Positions 28,893 to 38,136 are shown, counted from the first letter of the stretch. The stretch is 64,000 nucleotides of DNA from Cupriavidus numazuensis (GCF_905397435.1 NZ_CAJPVI010000010.1:1-64000), one strand, 5' to 3'. Notes: generated from the sequence alone by a model not told the origin. Made by a program: numbers and translations.

Positions 28893-29831
28893 ATGAAACT
28901 CAAACAACTACAGGCTTTGCGGGCGGTGGCGGAGACGGGCAGCTTGCAAGCCGCGGCCCGGCGCCTTTGCGTGACCCAGCCGGCCGTCAGCCGCGCAATC
29001 ATCGAGCTCGAAGGCGAGCTTGGCCTACCAGTGCTGATACGCGCGGCGCGCGGCGCGTCGCTGACGGAGTTCGGTGCATCGATCCTCAAGCGCGCGCTGG
29101 TGATCGACCGCGAGGTGGGGCGCATCTATGATGCGGCCGAAGCCATGCGCGGCACCATCGGCGGGCGCCTGACCATTGCGATCACGCCGGCGTCAGCTAC
29201 CCGCACATTTGTCGAAGCCATCACAGCGTTCACGCAAGCGCGGCCCGAGGTACAGGTCAGTATCCTGGAGCTTCGGCGCGCGCAGATCGTGGCCGGGCTC
29301 GACGACGGCAGCCTGGATGTCGCCTTGTTCCCCGAGTATGGGTTGCCCAGGGATGCTTCGTACTACCAGACCGAAGCGCTCTATGAGATCGGCTCGGTGC
29401 TGGCAGTCAGCAGTCTCTATCGGGGCTCGCTCGATGTGACCGTGGCAGACCTGCAGACGATGCAATGGATGGTGCTCGATGCCGCGAGCGACGAGTCCAG
29501 TCTGATGCGAACCCTGTTTGCCGCACACGACCTGGCGCCGCCCAGCCGGGTGCTGCGCTGCTCCTCCGCCTACGTCTACGCAGAACTTGTCACAAGAATG
29601 AATGTCGTGTCGACGTGGAGCGATGCCGGCGCAAAGGTCCTGAACGAACGCCTGCGAGCAGGCACCATGCGCCGACTCAACGTGGCCGGCGGCACGCCGC
29701 GCGGCTCGGTTTGCGTGGCCTATCCGAACGAAGACCTGATGACCGCCGCGGCGCGCGATTTCATTGCGTGGCTGCGCACGGCATTGCGCAAGCCGGGCTC
29801 TGCGGACGGCGTGACCGTAGGTATCGACTAG
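28893..29831 (+). CDS. LysR-family transcriptional regulator
   Basis: 312 residues. HTH (MKLKQLQALRAVAETGSLQAAARRLCVTQPAVSRAIIELEGELG), then effector domain (RLTIAITPASATRTFVEAI). ATG 28893 begins the canonical HTH; the frame is open upstream without a ribosome site. It is divergent from the hydrolase-porin-receptor operon and probably controls it. Its TAG stop overlaps the TAG of the convergent TetR gene within the palindrome CTAG. Confidence 0.92.
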   Translation: MKLKQLQALRAVAETGSLQAAARRLCVTQPAVSRAIIELEGELGLPVLIRAARGASLTEFGASILKRALVIDREVGRIYDAAEAMRGTIGGRLTIAITPASATRTFVEAITAFTQARPEVQVSILELRRAQIVAGLDDGSLDVALFPEYGLPRDASYYQTEALYEIGSVLAVSSLYRGSLDVTVADLQTMQWMVLDAASDESSLMRTLFAAHDLAPPSRVLRCSSAYVYAELVTRMNVVSTWSDAGAKVLNERLRAGTMRRLNVAGGTPRGSVCVAYPNEDLMTAAARDFIAWLRTALRKPGSADGVTVGID

Positions 29832-30538
29832 TCGCGTGGCTGAGGCGCACTAGCCGGCGCCTCCAGGCTGCGCTCCAGCAACGTCAGATCATCCCGCAGC
29901 ATCTGCAGGATGGCAGCCGGCCCCGGCTTGTCCAGTGCGCGGCTGGCCGGCAGCTCGACCGAGCGCAGCGCCATGTCGGCGATCTGGCCCGCTACCTCAT
30001 CCATCGATACCTGTCCCGCAGGATTGAACCACCACGCGGTCCAGTTGCACATGCCGATAATCGAAAACGCGGCGACCTTGGCGTCCACCACGCGAAAGGT
30101 ACCGTGGTCGATGCCGAACTCGATCGCCTGCCGGAACTGTTCCAGCACCGCACGGCGCGATTGCTCGGCCATCTTGCGCTGCTTGAGCGGCAGGTTGTTC
30201 TCGTTGCGCTCGACCACGCGGAACTGCAGCGGGTGCGACAGGATCAGCGTGGCGTGGCGCAGCACCAGGTGGCGCAGGATGCCGTCCGGCGTCCGCATGG
30301 CCTCGGGGATGGCCTCGGTGGCCAGTTGCGCCGCGGTGCGCGTGACCGCCGTGGTCAGCTCTTCGAGGATCGCTTCCTTGCTCTTGAAGTAGTAGTACAG
30401 CGCCGGACGGCTCAGTCCTACCGCGTCCGCGATGTCGTTGAGCCCGGTGCCATCGAAGCCGCGCTCGATAAAGAGGCGCGTCGCAACCTCCAGGATCGAG
30501 TCCCGCAGCGCGTCGCTCTTGGTCTGTGTCTTTGCCAT
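29828..30538 (-). CDS. TetR-family transcriptional regulator
   Basis: 236 residues. N-terminal HTH about residues 10-58 (ILEVATRLFIERGFDGTGLNDIADAVGLSRPALYYYFKSKEAIL) and a helical ligand domain with Trp-rich MCNWTAWWFNP. Divergent from the aryl-CoA ligase/monooxygenase cluster, with a perfect palindrome 18 bases upstream of its own start. Likely a repressor relieved by an acyl-CoA or aromatic ligand, by analogy with PaaR/FadR-type regulators. No strong ribosome site precedes the ATG. Confidence 0.92.
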   Translation of the reverse strand: MAKTQTKSDALRDSILEVATRLFIERGFDGTGLNDIADAVGLSRPALYYYFKSKEAILEELTTAVTRTAAQLATEAIPEAMRTPDGILRHLVLRHATLILSHPLQFRVVERNENNLPLKQRKMAEQSRRAVLEQFRQAIEFGIDHGTFRVVDAKVAAFSIIGMCNWTAWWFNPAGQVSMDEVAGQIADMALRSVELPASRALDKPGPAAILQMLRDDLTLLERSLEAPASAPQPRD

Positions 30539-30556
30539 GGACTGCCATTCAGTTTT

Positions 30557-30572
30557 TCGACGCAGGCGTCGA
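30557..30572. promoter_or_regulatory. Candidate TetR operator
   Basis: TCGACGC-AG-GCGTCGA is a perfect 7-bp inverted repeat with 2-base spacer, 18 bases upstream of the TetR start. Related half-sites recur nearer the divergent operon: CCATTTCGACG at 30675-30685 and its inverted partner CGTCGAAAAATGG at 30710-30722. The second pair overlaps the likely promoter of the operon (TATTCT at 30725-30730). Confidence 0.6.
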
Positions 30573-30709
30573 CAAGCCACCACGATAAACAAAATGGCGC
30601 TAACACGCCACCCTGCGCGCCTTCCCGTCAGTTTCATCACGCCTGACTAGTGCATCAAGCGCCGCCCTGCGCGGCCATTTCGACGCCCTCGCGAAAAAAT
30701 TTACGCTAA

Positions 30710-30730
30710 CGTCGAAAAATGGACTATTCT
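30710..30730 (+). promoter_or_regulatory. Candidate promoter of the aryl-CoA cluster
   Basis: A TATTCT -10-like hexamer at 30725-30730 lies 21 bases before the first start codon, with TTTACG/TTACGC 18-19 bases upstream as a weak -35. The half-site CGTCGAAAAATGG overlaps the spacer, a position where a TetR protein would block RNA polymerase. Confidence 0.4.
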
Positions 30731-30750
30731 GTAAAAAACGGAGTGAGATG

Positions 30751-32034
30751 ATGACAAGCCCCCAGACGCCCCCCAACGCTTCCCCCGCCGCACGCGGGCC
30801 GATTGCAGGTTTTCTGAACACCGACTGGAACCCCCGCGACGTGCCAGCCGGCACCGTCACGCGCAATGTCGTGCTGCGCACGGAGGATGGCGCGGCCACC
30901 GGTGGTTCGCTGTACGCCGCAGGCCAGCCTGACACGGTGGTCTGCATCATGCATCCGCGCGAGTTCATGGCCTGCCACTACCTGATTCCCGACATCGTGG
31001 AAGCCGGCTATGCAGCGTGGTCGCAATCGCCGCGCAGTGTCGGCAACGACCAGCGCCTGGAGCACGAGTTCGCGCTCTATGACGTGGCTGCCGGCGTGCG
31101 CTTCCTGCGTGAAGCGGGCTTCCGCAATATCGTGCTGCTCGGCAACTCGGGCGGCAGCGGCCTGTATGCGCTGTACGTGCAGCAGTCGAACATTGCGCCC
31201 GAGGCACGCATTGCGCGGACGCCAGGCGGCCGCGCGACGAACCTTGCATCGGCACTGCTGCCGGCCGTGGATGGCGTGGTCTTCGTCGCACCGCATCCGG
31301 GACAAGGCATGCTGCTGCAGTCCTGCATCGACCCGTCCGTGACCGATGAGCTTGACCCGCTTTCCGTCGATGCAGCGCTCGATGCATTCTCGGCTGTCAA
31401 CGGCTTTGCGCCGGCGCCGCAGTCGTCCACGTATCACGCCGACTTCGTCGCGCAGTACCGTGCTGCGCAGCAAAGACGCGTACAGCGTCTCGACCATCTT
31501 GCCAAAGCGATGATCGCCGAGCGCATGGACGCGCGCGCCGAAGTGAAGCGCAACCCGGGCACGGTCAGCGATGCCGTGCGCCGGCGTGCCGCCCACACGC
31601 AACTCTTCACCGTGTGGCGCACCGACGCGGACCTGCGCTGCTTCGACCTGTCGCTCGATCCGTCGGACCGCAAGTACGGCTCGCTCTGGGGCTCTGATCC
31701 GTTTGCGTCCAACTATGGATCGGTCGGATTCGCACGCGTGTGCTCGCCCGAAAGCTGGCTGTCGACGTGGTCCGGCCTGTCGTCCAACGCGGCGCTGTCG
31801 CGCACGGCGCCCGCCATCCAACAGCCCACGCTGCTGATCGAGTACACGGCCGACCAGGCCTGCTTTCCGAGCGTCATCGCAGACATCTTCGAAAGCCTCG
31901 GCAGCGCTGGCAAGCAGCACCACCGTGTGCGCGGCGACCACCACGGCCGCGCGCTGGCCAAGGGCGAGGAACCCGGCCGCTACGCAGCGGGACGCCTGCT
32001 GCAGACGTGGCTGCGCGAGACCTTCCCGCAGTAA
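30751..32034 (+). CDS. Alpha/beta hydrolase of an aromatic catabolic cluster
   Basis: 427 residues, large for an alpha/beta hydrolase. The nucleophile elbow is GNSGGS (S133), the acid probably in IEYTADQACFP, and the base His in RGDHHGRAL. An insertion of about 120 residues between the elbow and the acid forms a cap. GGAG lies 7 bases before ATG 30751 (the adjacent ATG 30748 is too close). In context it may hydrolyse a CoA thioester or the C-C bond of a ring-cleavage product; the activity is not established. Confidence 0.8.
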   Translation: MTSPQTPPNASPAARGPIAGFLNTDWNPRDVPAGTVTRNVVLRTEDGAATGGSLYAAGQPDTVVCIMHPREFMACHYLIPDIVEAGYAAWSQSPRSVGNDQRLEHEFALYDVAAGVRFLREAGFRNIVLLGNSGGSGLYALYVQQSNIAPEARIARTPGGRATNLASALLPAVDGVVFVAPHPGQGMLLQSCIDPSVTDELDPLSVDAALDAFSAVNGFAPAPQSSTYHADFVAQYRAAQQRRVQRLDHLAKAMIAERMDARAEVKRNPGTVSDAVRRRAAHTQLFTVWRTDADLRCFDLSLDPSDRKYGSLWGSDPFASNYGSVGFARVCSPESWLSTWSGLSSNAALSRTAPAIQQPTLLIEYTADQACFPSVIADIFESLGSAGKQHHRVRGDHHGRALAKGEEPGRYAAGRLLQTWLRETFPQ

Positions 32035-32077
32035 CGCACGCACACATACCGCCCCATCCCGATCCGGAGACACAACG

Positions 32078-32734
32078 ATGTACGCAAGGACCGCCCCACC
32101 CGACGCCGCCGCGCCACTGCGCCTGCACGGTGTCGACCACACCGCCCGGCCCACCTGGCGCCTGAAGGAAACCGTCACGTTCTATCGCGACATTCTCGGG
32201 CTGCCGCTGATCCATACGATCTCGGCGCGCGGCTGGGGGCCTTCGACGCACCCCGATTTCCTGCACTTCTTCTTTGACAGCGGCAAGGGCAGCACCATCG
32301 CGTTCTTCTACTACCTTGGCAGTGACGCGCCCGAAGCGCTTGCGGGCCGCGACACGCGCCCGCCGCTGCCGGACGATCACGTGTTCGATGCCACCCACAC
32401 GGCGTGGCTGGTCGACACGCAGGAAGAACTGCTGGCGTGGAAGGCGCGCCTGGAAACGCGTGGCGTGGTGGTGTCCGCGGAAACCGCGCACGAGGTGATC
32501 GAATCGATCTACTTCCGCGACCCGAACGGCTACTTCATCGAGATCACGCGCAAGCTGCGGACGCTGGCCGCGCTGGATGCGCGCGACGCCGACGCGACGC
32601 TGGCCGCTGCCATCGAACTGGAAGACGAAGCCCGTGCTGCGCAAAAGCGCGTGACGTCGATCGACGATATCTGGGTGCGCAAGGCAGAGATCATTGGCCG
32701 ACGCCTGAACCTGGAGCAGGAGTGTCACGCATGA
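32078..32734 (+). CDS. VOC-superfamily dioxygenase-like protein
   Basis: 218 residues with vicinal-oxygen-chelate repeats. Likely metal ligands are His in LHGVDHTARPT, His in FDATHTAWLV, and Glu in GYFIEITRKL, the 2-His-1-Glu triad of extradiol dioxygenases and glyoxalases. The ETVTFYRDILGLPL strand-helix is typical. A charged helical tail of about 55 residues follows the domain. In this cluster it is the only candidate ring-cleaving oxygenase. GGAGA lies 6 bases before the ATG. Stop overlaps the next start (ATGA). Confidence 0.75.
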   Translation: MYARTAPPDAAAPLRLHGVDHTARPTWRLKETVTFYRDILGLPLIHTISARGWGPSTHPDFLHFFFDSGKGSTIAFFYYLGSDAPEALAGRDTRPPLPDDHVFDATHTAWLVDTQEELLAWKARLETRGVVVSAETAHEVIESIYFRDPNGYFIEITRKLRTLAALDARDADATLAAAIELEDEARAAQKRVTSIDDIWVRKAEIIGRRLNLEQECHA

Positions 32735-33003
32735 GCCAGTCCACCCTGCGCATTTTTGTGCTGAACGTGCCCGAGTTCGCATCACTGACCGAAGCCGCGC
32801 GCCGCTTGCCGGCATGCCGCCTCAGCGACGTTGGCGACTACACCGTGATCGCCTCCGATGAGCCCGTCGAGTTCGGGCGCCGCGCACTGGGCCTGAAGCC
32901 CGCTGTCTGGTATGGCCTCTTTACCGGCGGCCTCGACGGCAGGATCGAGCGATTCGACCGCGATATCGTGCGCATCGTGCCGCGCGATGCCGCGGCGCAA
33001 TGA
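32731..33003 (+). CDS. Conserved-looking 90-residue protein, function unknown
   Basis: A small soluble protein (MSQSTLRIFVLNVPEF..), no signal or membrane segment. Its start overlaps the stop of the VOC gene (ATGA) and GGAG precedes it, so it is translated with it. The pattern of alternating strands and one helix suggests a small alpha/beta subunit. Tight coupling suggests it is a partner or subunit of the VOC protein or the ligase. No family recognised. Confidence 0.7.
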   Translation: MSQSTLRIFVLNVPEFASLTEAARRLPACRLSDVGDYTVIASDEPVEFGRRALGLKPAVWYGLFTGGLDGRIERFDRDIVRIVPRDAAAQ

Positions 33004-33018
33004 GTCCCGGAGGCCATC

Positions 33019-34716
33019 ATGACCGGCATTCATTTCCCGATTGAAGGCGTGGCGTACTGCCCGCCGGCAGACGCTGAACGGTACTTCAAAAGCGGAGCAT
33101 GGGTCGACGATACGCTCGGCGGCGCACTGCGCAAGACCGCACGGCGCGCACCGGACCAGGCCGCGTTCATCAGCGACGAGCGGACGATCACGTTTGCAGA
33201 ACTCGATGCGCTCAGCGAGCGCCTCGGTGCCGCGCTGCACCAGTTCGGCCTGCTTCCGGGCGACCGCGCCATCTTCCAGATGGGCACCACGATCGACTCG
33301 GTCATCGCGCTGATGGGCTGCTACAAGGCAGGCGTCGTTCCCGTATGTGCGGTGCCGCAATACCGTGAAGTCGAGATCGGCCAGCTTTCCGCGCAGTCGG
33401 AGCCCCGCGCCTACTTCGTGCAGGCCGATTTCAGTGCGTTCGACCTGACCGGCTTTGCCCGCGGCATGGCGCAGCGCCACCCGTCGATCGAACACCTGAT
33501 CGTGGCGCGTGGTGGCAGTCCTGCAGCACAGGGCCAGGTTGCCGAACATGGCATGGATGCGCTCATCGATACGATCCCCTACGAGCAGGCTGTCGAAGTG
33601 CTGGCCGGCGTTCCGATCGGCAGCGAGGACGTGCTCAGCTTCCAGTTGTCCGGCGGCACGACCGGCGTACCGAAGATCATTCCGCGCTTCCATGCCGAGT
33701 ATATCGGTCATGCGCTGGCCTGCATGCGCCAGCTCGGCCAGACCGCGCAAAGCCGGCTGATCTGGTCGCTGCCGCTGCTGCACAACGCGGGACAGGTCTA
33801 CGTGCTGGTACCGGCGGTGGCGGGTGGCATGACGTCGGTGCTGATGCCGCGCGTCGATATCGCGCGCATGCTGGAACTGATCGAGCAACATCGCGTCACG
33901 CACGGCATGTCGATTGGCCCGGTCGCGCCGCAGATGATCGCGTACCAGGACATCGCGCGGCACGACCTGTCGTCGCTGCAGCTGTTCGGCACGATGACGC
34001 GCGCCGACGCGCTCGAAGCACATCTCGGCGTGCCGTGCTTCAACCTGTTCGGCACCACGGAGGGCTTGCTGCTCGGCGGCGGCGCGCGGTTCCCAGCCGC
34101 GATGCGGCATCGCACCCAGGGTTTCTCTGGTTGCCCCGATGACGATCTCCGCCTGCTGGTACCCGGCACGGACGAGGCTGCAGCGCCGGGAACGCCGGGC
34201 GAACTCTGCTTCCGCGGCCCTTCCAGCCTGCGCGGCTACTACAAGGCGCCGGAAGCCACTGCGCAGTCGCTGACCGCAGAGGGATTCGTGCGCTCCGGCG
34301 ACCTCATGACCGAGCACGTGATCGACGGCTATCGCTGCTTCGCATTTGAAGGCCGCTTGCGCGACAACGTGAACCGCGGCGGCGAGAAGATCGGCTCGGA
34401 AGAAGTGGAGGCGTATGTCAGCCGGCATCCGGCAGTGGCGGATGCCAAGCTCGTCGCGATGCCGGATCCGCTGTATGGCGAGAAGGGTTGCATCTACGTG
34501 ATCCTGCGCGCCGAGCACGTAGCGCCCGATGTGGCGGAACTCGCGGCATTCCTCGTGGAGCAAGGCCTCGCAAAGTTCAAATGCCCCGAACGAATTCAAG
34601 TGGTCGCCGAGTTTCCGGTGACGCGGGTCGGCAAGGTCGACAAGGCCACCCTGCGCGCCATGGTCGCGCGCCAGCTCGAAAGTGAAACCACCGAAGTGGG
34701 AAGGAAGTCAGCATGA
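33019..34716 (+). CDS. Aryl-AMP ligase/aryl-CoA synthetase (EntE/salicylate-type)
   Basis: 565 residues of the ANL adenylating family, in the 2,3-dihydroxybenzoate/salicylate:AMP ligase branch. Motifs are LSGGTTGVPKIIPR (A3 P-loop), FNLFGTTEGL (A5), GELCFRGPSSLRGYYKAPEA (A6-A7), RSGDLM, and FAFEGRLRDNVNRGGEKI (A8) with the terminal Lys in RVGKVDKATL. The VWSLPLLHNAG-type stretch fits aryl acid activation. Such enzymes start pathways like salicylate to gentisate via CoA esters (SdgA). GGAGG lies upstream; its stop overlaps the next start (ATGA). Confidence 0.88.
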   Translation: MTGIHFPIEGVAYCPPADAERYFKSGAWVDDTLGGALRKTARRAPDQAAFISDERTITFAELDALSERLGAALHQFGLLPGDRAIFQMGTTIDSVIALMGCYKAGVVPVCAVPQYREVEIGQLSAQSEPRAYFVQADFSAFDLTGFARGMAQRHPSIEHLIVARGGSPAAQGQVAEHGMDALIDTIPYEQAVEVLAGVPIGSEDVLSFQLSGGTTGVPKIIPRFHAEYIGHALACMRQLGQTAQSRLIWSLPLLHNAGQVYVLVPAVAGGMTSVLMPRVDIARMLELIEQHRVTHGMSIGPVAPQMIAYQDIARHDLSSLQLFGTMTRADALEAHLGVPCFNLFGTTEGLLLGGGARFPAAMRHRTQGFSGCPDDDLRLLVPGTDEAAAPGTPGELCFRGPSSLRGYYKAPEATAQSLTAEGFVRSGDLMTEHVIDGYRCFAFEGRLRDNVNRGGEKIGSEEVEAYVSRHPAVADAKLVAMPDPLYGEKGCIYVILRAEHVAPDVAELAAFLVEQGLAKFKCPERIQVVAEFPVTRVGKVDKATLRAMVARQLESETTEVGRKSA

Positions 34717-35471
34717 AGAGCCGTACCTACCGAATCGGGCAGATCGTGCCCAGCTCCAACACCACGATGGAGACCGAGATTCCCGCCATGCTGCGTGCAC
34801 GGGAACAGATCCTGCCGGAGCGCTTCACCTTCCATTCGAGCCGCATGCGCATGCACCGCGTGGTGCGCGAGGAACTGGAAGCAATGAACCGCGAGGGACT
34901 GCGCTGCGCCGCGGAACTTGCCGATGCGCGCGTGGACGTGATGAGCACCGCGTGCCTGGTCGCCATCATGGCAATGGGCCCCGGCTACCACCGCCAGGTC
35001 GAGCAGGATCTGCTGCGCGTGGCGCGCGAGAACCACTGCGAGGCACCGGTCATGACATCGGCCGGCGCGCTGGTGGCTGGACTGAAGTCTATGGGCGCGC
35101 GCCGCATTGCGCTGATGGCACCGTACATGAAGCCGCTGACGCAGGCCGTCGTGCAGTACATCGAGCATGAAGGCATCGAGGTGCTGGATGCGTTGTCGTT
35201 CGAAATCCCCGACAACCTCGAAGTCGGCCGCCGCGATCCCATCCAGTTGCTTGATGACGTCAAGCGGCTGAACACGGCCAATGCCGACGTCGTCGTGTTG
35301 TCCGCCTGCGTGCAGATGCCATCGCTGCCGGCCATCCAGGCCGCGCAGGATGCCATTGGCCTTCCGGTCACGTCCACCGCGGTCTGCACGGTGCGCCAGA
35401 TGCTCGAGCACCTGGACCTTGCCCCCATCGTCCCCAATGCTGGTGCGGTTCTGGCGCCGGCTAGCAAGTAA
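34713..35471 (+). CDS. Maleate cis-trans isomerase-like protein (Asp/Glu racemase superfamily)
   Basis: 252 residues. The two catalytic Cys of maleate isomerases are present: C81 in MSTACLVAIM and C199 in LSACVQMPS, the same positions within one residue as in the NicE enzyme of Pseudomonas putida. The N-terminal GQIVPSSNTTMETE is also typical. It would turn maleate into fumarate, feeding the citric-acid cycle. Arylmalonate decarboxylase is the main alternative in the superfamily but has one Cys. Translationally coupled to the ligase and 10 bases ahead of the flavoprotein. Confidence 0.85.
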   Translation: MKSRTYRIGQIVPSSNTTMETEIPAMLRAREQILPERFTFHSSRMRMHRVVREELEAMNREGLRCAAELADARVDVMSTACLVAIMAMGPGYHRQVEQDLLRVARENHCEAPVMTSAGALVAGLKSMGARRIALMAPYMKPLTQAVVQYIEHEGIEVLDALSFEIPDNLEVGRRDPIQLLDDVKRLNTANADVVVLSACVQMPSLPAIQAAQDAIGLPVTSTAVCTVRQMLEHLDLAPIVPNAGAVLAPASK

Positions 35472-35481
35472 GAGGCTTACC

Positions 35482-36615
35482 ATGAATGTCGCCGTCATCG
35501 GAGGCGGGCCCGCCGGCCTGTACTTCTCGCTGCTGCTCAAGCAGCGCCACCCTGAAGACCACATCGTTGTGCACGAGCGCAACGAAGCAGGCGCCACGTA
35601 TGGATGGGGAGTCGTGTTCTCCGACATCGCGCTGTCGTTCCTGCAGGACGCCGATCCGGCGTTCTTCGAGAAGTTCACCGCACATCACCAGCGCTGCGAC
35701 CATATGGAGGTCATCCACCGTGGCGTGGCGGTGCCGTTGCGCGGCAACCATTTCTCGCGTACCTCGCGCATCGACCTGCTGCGCGTGCTGCAGGACGCGT
35801 GTACCGAAGCCGGTGTCGAGATTCGCTACGGCAGCCGCGTGAACGATCCGGCGGAGTTGCCCGATGCGGACCTGATCGTGGCAGCCGACGGCATCAACAG
35901 CGAGGTGCGCACGCGGCTCGCCGAACATTTCCAGCCGAGCTTCGAAGTTCGCCGCAACAAGTTCGCTTGGTACGGTACGCATCAGCTGTTCCATCCTGTT
36001 TCGCTGATCTTCCGCGAAACCGAGTACGGCGTGTTCATCGCCCACTCGTACCAGTACAGCGAAGAGCTGTCGACGTTCCTGGTGGAGGTGGACCCGGATA
36101 CCTGGCACCGCGCCGGACTGGACATGGCAACCGAGGAAGAGAGCCGCGCGTTCTGCGAGAAGGTGTTTGCCGACGATCTCGGCGGTCATTCACTGCTCGG
36201 CAATCGCTCGAACTGGTTCCAGGCCAGCGTGGTGCAGAACGCGCACTGGTCGCACGGCAAGGTGGTGCTGCTCGGCGACGCGCTGCGCAGCGTGCATTTC
36301 TCGCTGGGCTCGGGCACCCGCATGGCCATGCAGGATGCCATCGCGCTGTGCGATGCGGTCTGCGCGCATCGCGACGACGTGCCGGCTGCGTTCCAGGCAT
36401 TCGAAGATTCGCGCCGCGATGCCTCGGCCAAGTTCCAGGACGCGGCCCGCCGCAGCCTGGACTGGTATGAATCCGTCGACCGCAAGATGCATCTCGACCC
36501 TGTCGCGTTCGCATACGACTACATGCTGCGCACGGGCCGCGTGACGCACGAAGACCTGCGCGAGCGCGACCCCGAGTTCATCGCACGCGTGGAAGCCGCT
36601 GGCAACGCCGCGTAG
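35482..36615 (+). CDS. FAD-dependent aryl-CoA monooxygenase (salicylyl-CoA 5-hydroxylase-like)
   Basis: 377 residues. Rossmann FAD motif VIGGGPAGLYFSLLL (residues 5-19), then YGWGVVFSDIAL, the segment characteristic of salicylyl-CoA 5-hydroxylase and the N-terminal half of anthraniloyl-CoA monooxygenase, and the second FAD motif LLGDALRSVHFSLGSGTRMAMQDA. Only the monooxygenase domain is present; the old-yellow-enzyme domain of anthraniloyl-CoA monooxygenase is missing. Expected to hydroxylate the CoA ester made by the upstream ligase, para to an existing hydroxyl. Substrate is inferred. Confidence 0.85.
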   Translation: MNVAVIGGGPAGLYFSLLLKQRHPEDHIVVHERNEAGATYGWGVVFSDIALSFLQDADPAFFEKFTAHHQRCDHMEVIHRGVAVPLRGNHFSRTSRIDLLRVLQDACTEAGVEIRYGSRVNDPAELPDADLIVAADGINSEVRTRLAEHFQPSFEVRRNKFAWYGTHQLFHPVSLIFRETEYGVFIAHSYQYSEELSTFLVEVDPDTWHRAGLDMATEEESRAFCEKVFADDLGGHSLLGNRSNWFQASVVQNAHWSHGKVVLLGDALRSVHFSLGSGTRMAMQDAIALCDAVCAHRDDVPAAFQAFEDSRRDASAKFQDAARRSLDWYESVDRKMHLDPVAFAYDYMLRTGRVTHEDLRERDPEFIARVEAAGNAA

Positions 36616-36695
36616 TCCTTCACCGAAGCACAAACCCGCAGTATCCGCACAAGCCGCAGCATAGCGGCTGTGCGCAGACAATCCCAGGAGACAAC

Positions 36696-38111
36696 ATGAC
36701 CGCCCCATCCGCCCCCAACGGCGCGGCTAGCGTGCCTGCGCGCAACGCCGTCAACGTCCGCGAGTTCATCGACGCCGCGCGGCTTTCGCCCTTGCAGTTG
36801 CGCATCATGCTGCTGTGCTTTGCGATCGTCGCGCTCGACGGCTTCGACATCGCCATCATCGGCTTTCTCGCGCCCCATATCCGCAGCGAATGGTCGCTGT
36901 CCATGGTCGCATTGGGACCACTGTTCTCGGCCGGCCTGCTCGGGCTGATGACCGGTGCCTTCCTCTGCGGGCCGCTTGCCGACCGCATTGGCAGGCGTCG
37001 CGTGCTGATCCTGTCGGTCGCGTGGTTCGGCGCGGCGTGCGCCGCCTCCGCGGTGGCGCCCGGCATCGGCTGGCTGATCGCGCTGCGCTTCCTGACCGGT
37101 CTTGGCCTTGGCGGTGCCATGCCCAATGCCATCACGCTGACGGCGGAGTTCAGCCCTTCACGTCGGCGGGGAACCTTGCTGACCGTGATGTTCTGCGGGT
37201 TCTCGCTTGGCTCGGCGATCGGTGGCGTGGTGACGGCCTACCTGATCGACCAGGTCGGCTGGCGTGGTGTGCTCGCGCTCGGCGGTGCGCTGCCGCTGGC
37301 GCTCGTGCCTGTCCTCGCGCTGGCATTGCCGGAATCGGTGCGCTACCTCGCCACGCGTGAAGGCATGCAGGCGCGGATTGCCGCCATCCTGACGCGCATT
37401 GACGCGCGCCGGATCACGGCCGACATGCACTACGTCGCCGACGAACCCGAAGGCCCCGGCTCGCCGGTCAGCCAGTTGTTCGCACCGCGCTACCGGATGG
37501 GAACGCTGTGGCTCTGGCTCGCATTCTTCTGCAGCCTGCTGTTGCTGTACCTGATGATCAACTGGCTGCCGATCCTGGTCCAGCGCAGCGGCCTTTCGCT
37601 GAAGGAGGCATCGATGCTCGCAGGCCTGCTGCAAGGCGGCGGCGTACTCGGTGCCATCGTGCTGGGCATGCTGCTGGACCGGTTCAATCCGTATGCCGTG
37701 GTGGCCGGCGCCTACACGCTCGGCGCGATCTCGGTGGCATGCCTCGCTTCCGTGAGCGCACCGCTGGCGATGGCCGCGGCGATCTTCGTCACGGGCTTCT
37801 GTGTCAGCGGATCGCAAGTCTGCGCCAATGTGCTGGCGTCGGCGTTCTATCCGACGTCGAGCCGTGCCACCGGCGTGGCATGGGCGCTCGGCATCGGGCG
37901 CGTGGGCGCCATCGCAGGCTCGCTCGGCGGAGCTGTGTTGCTGTCGGCGGGATGGAGCAATGCCGCGCTCTATTTGCTGCTGGCGATCCCGGCTGTCGTC
38001 GCGGGCATCGGCATCTTCCGGGTCGGTCGCGTGCAGGCCGCACTGGGTGCGCGGGAGCGGACCGCTCCGGAGTTCGGGCGGATCGATGCTGCCGCCGAGA
38101 TCAACAGCTAG
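36696..38111 (+). CDS. MFS permease, AAHS family
   Basis: 471 residues, 12 helices. AAHS signature: LDGFDIAIIGFLAPHI in helix 1, GPLADRIGRRR loop, FLTGLGLGGAMPNAITL. The central cytoplasmic loop is of usual length. CAGGAGAC lies 8 bases before the ATG. It follows the flavoprotein by 80 bases on the same strand and probably imports the aromatic acid used by the cluster. Confidence 0.92.
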   Translation: MTAPSAPNGAASVPARNAVNVREFIDAARLSPLQLRIMLLCFAIVALDGFDIAIIGFLAPHIRSEWSLSMVALGPLFSAGLLGLMTGAFLCGPLADRIGRRRVLILSVAWFGAACAASAVAPGIGWLIALRFLTGLGLGGAMPNAITLTAEFSPSRRRGTLLTVMFCGFSLGSAIGGVVTAYLIDQVGWRGVLALGGALPLALVPVLALALPESVRYLATREGMQARIAAILTRIDARRITADMHYVADEPEGPGSPVSQLFAPRYRMGTLWLWLAFFCSLLLLYLMINWLPILVQRSGLSLKEASMLAGLLQGGGVLGAIVLGMLLDRFNPYAVVAGAYTLGAISVACLASVSAPLAMAAAIFVTGFCVSGSQVCANVLASAFYPTSSRATGVAWALGIGRVGAIAGSLGGAVLLSAGWSNAALYLLLAIPAVVAGIGIFRVGRVQAALGARERTAPEFGRIDAAAEINS

Positions 38112-38136
38112 AGAGCCAATGCACAGGAACAGGAAT

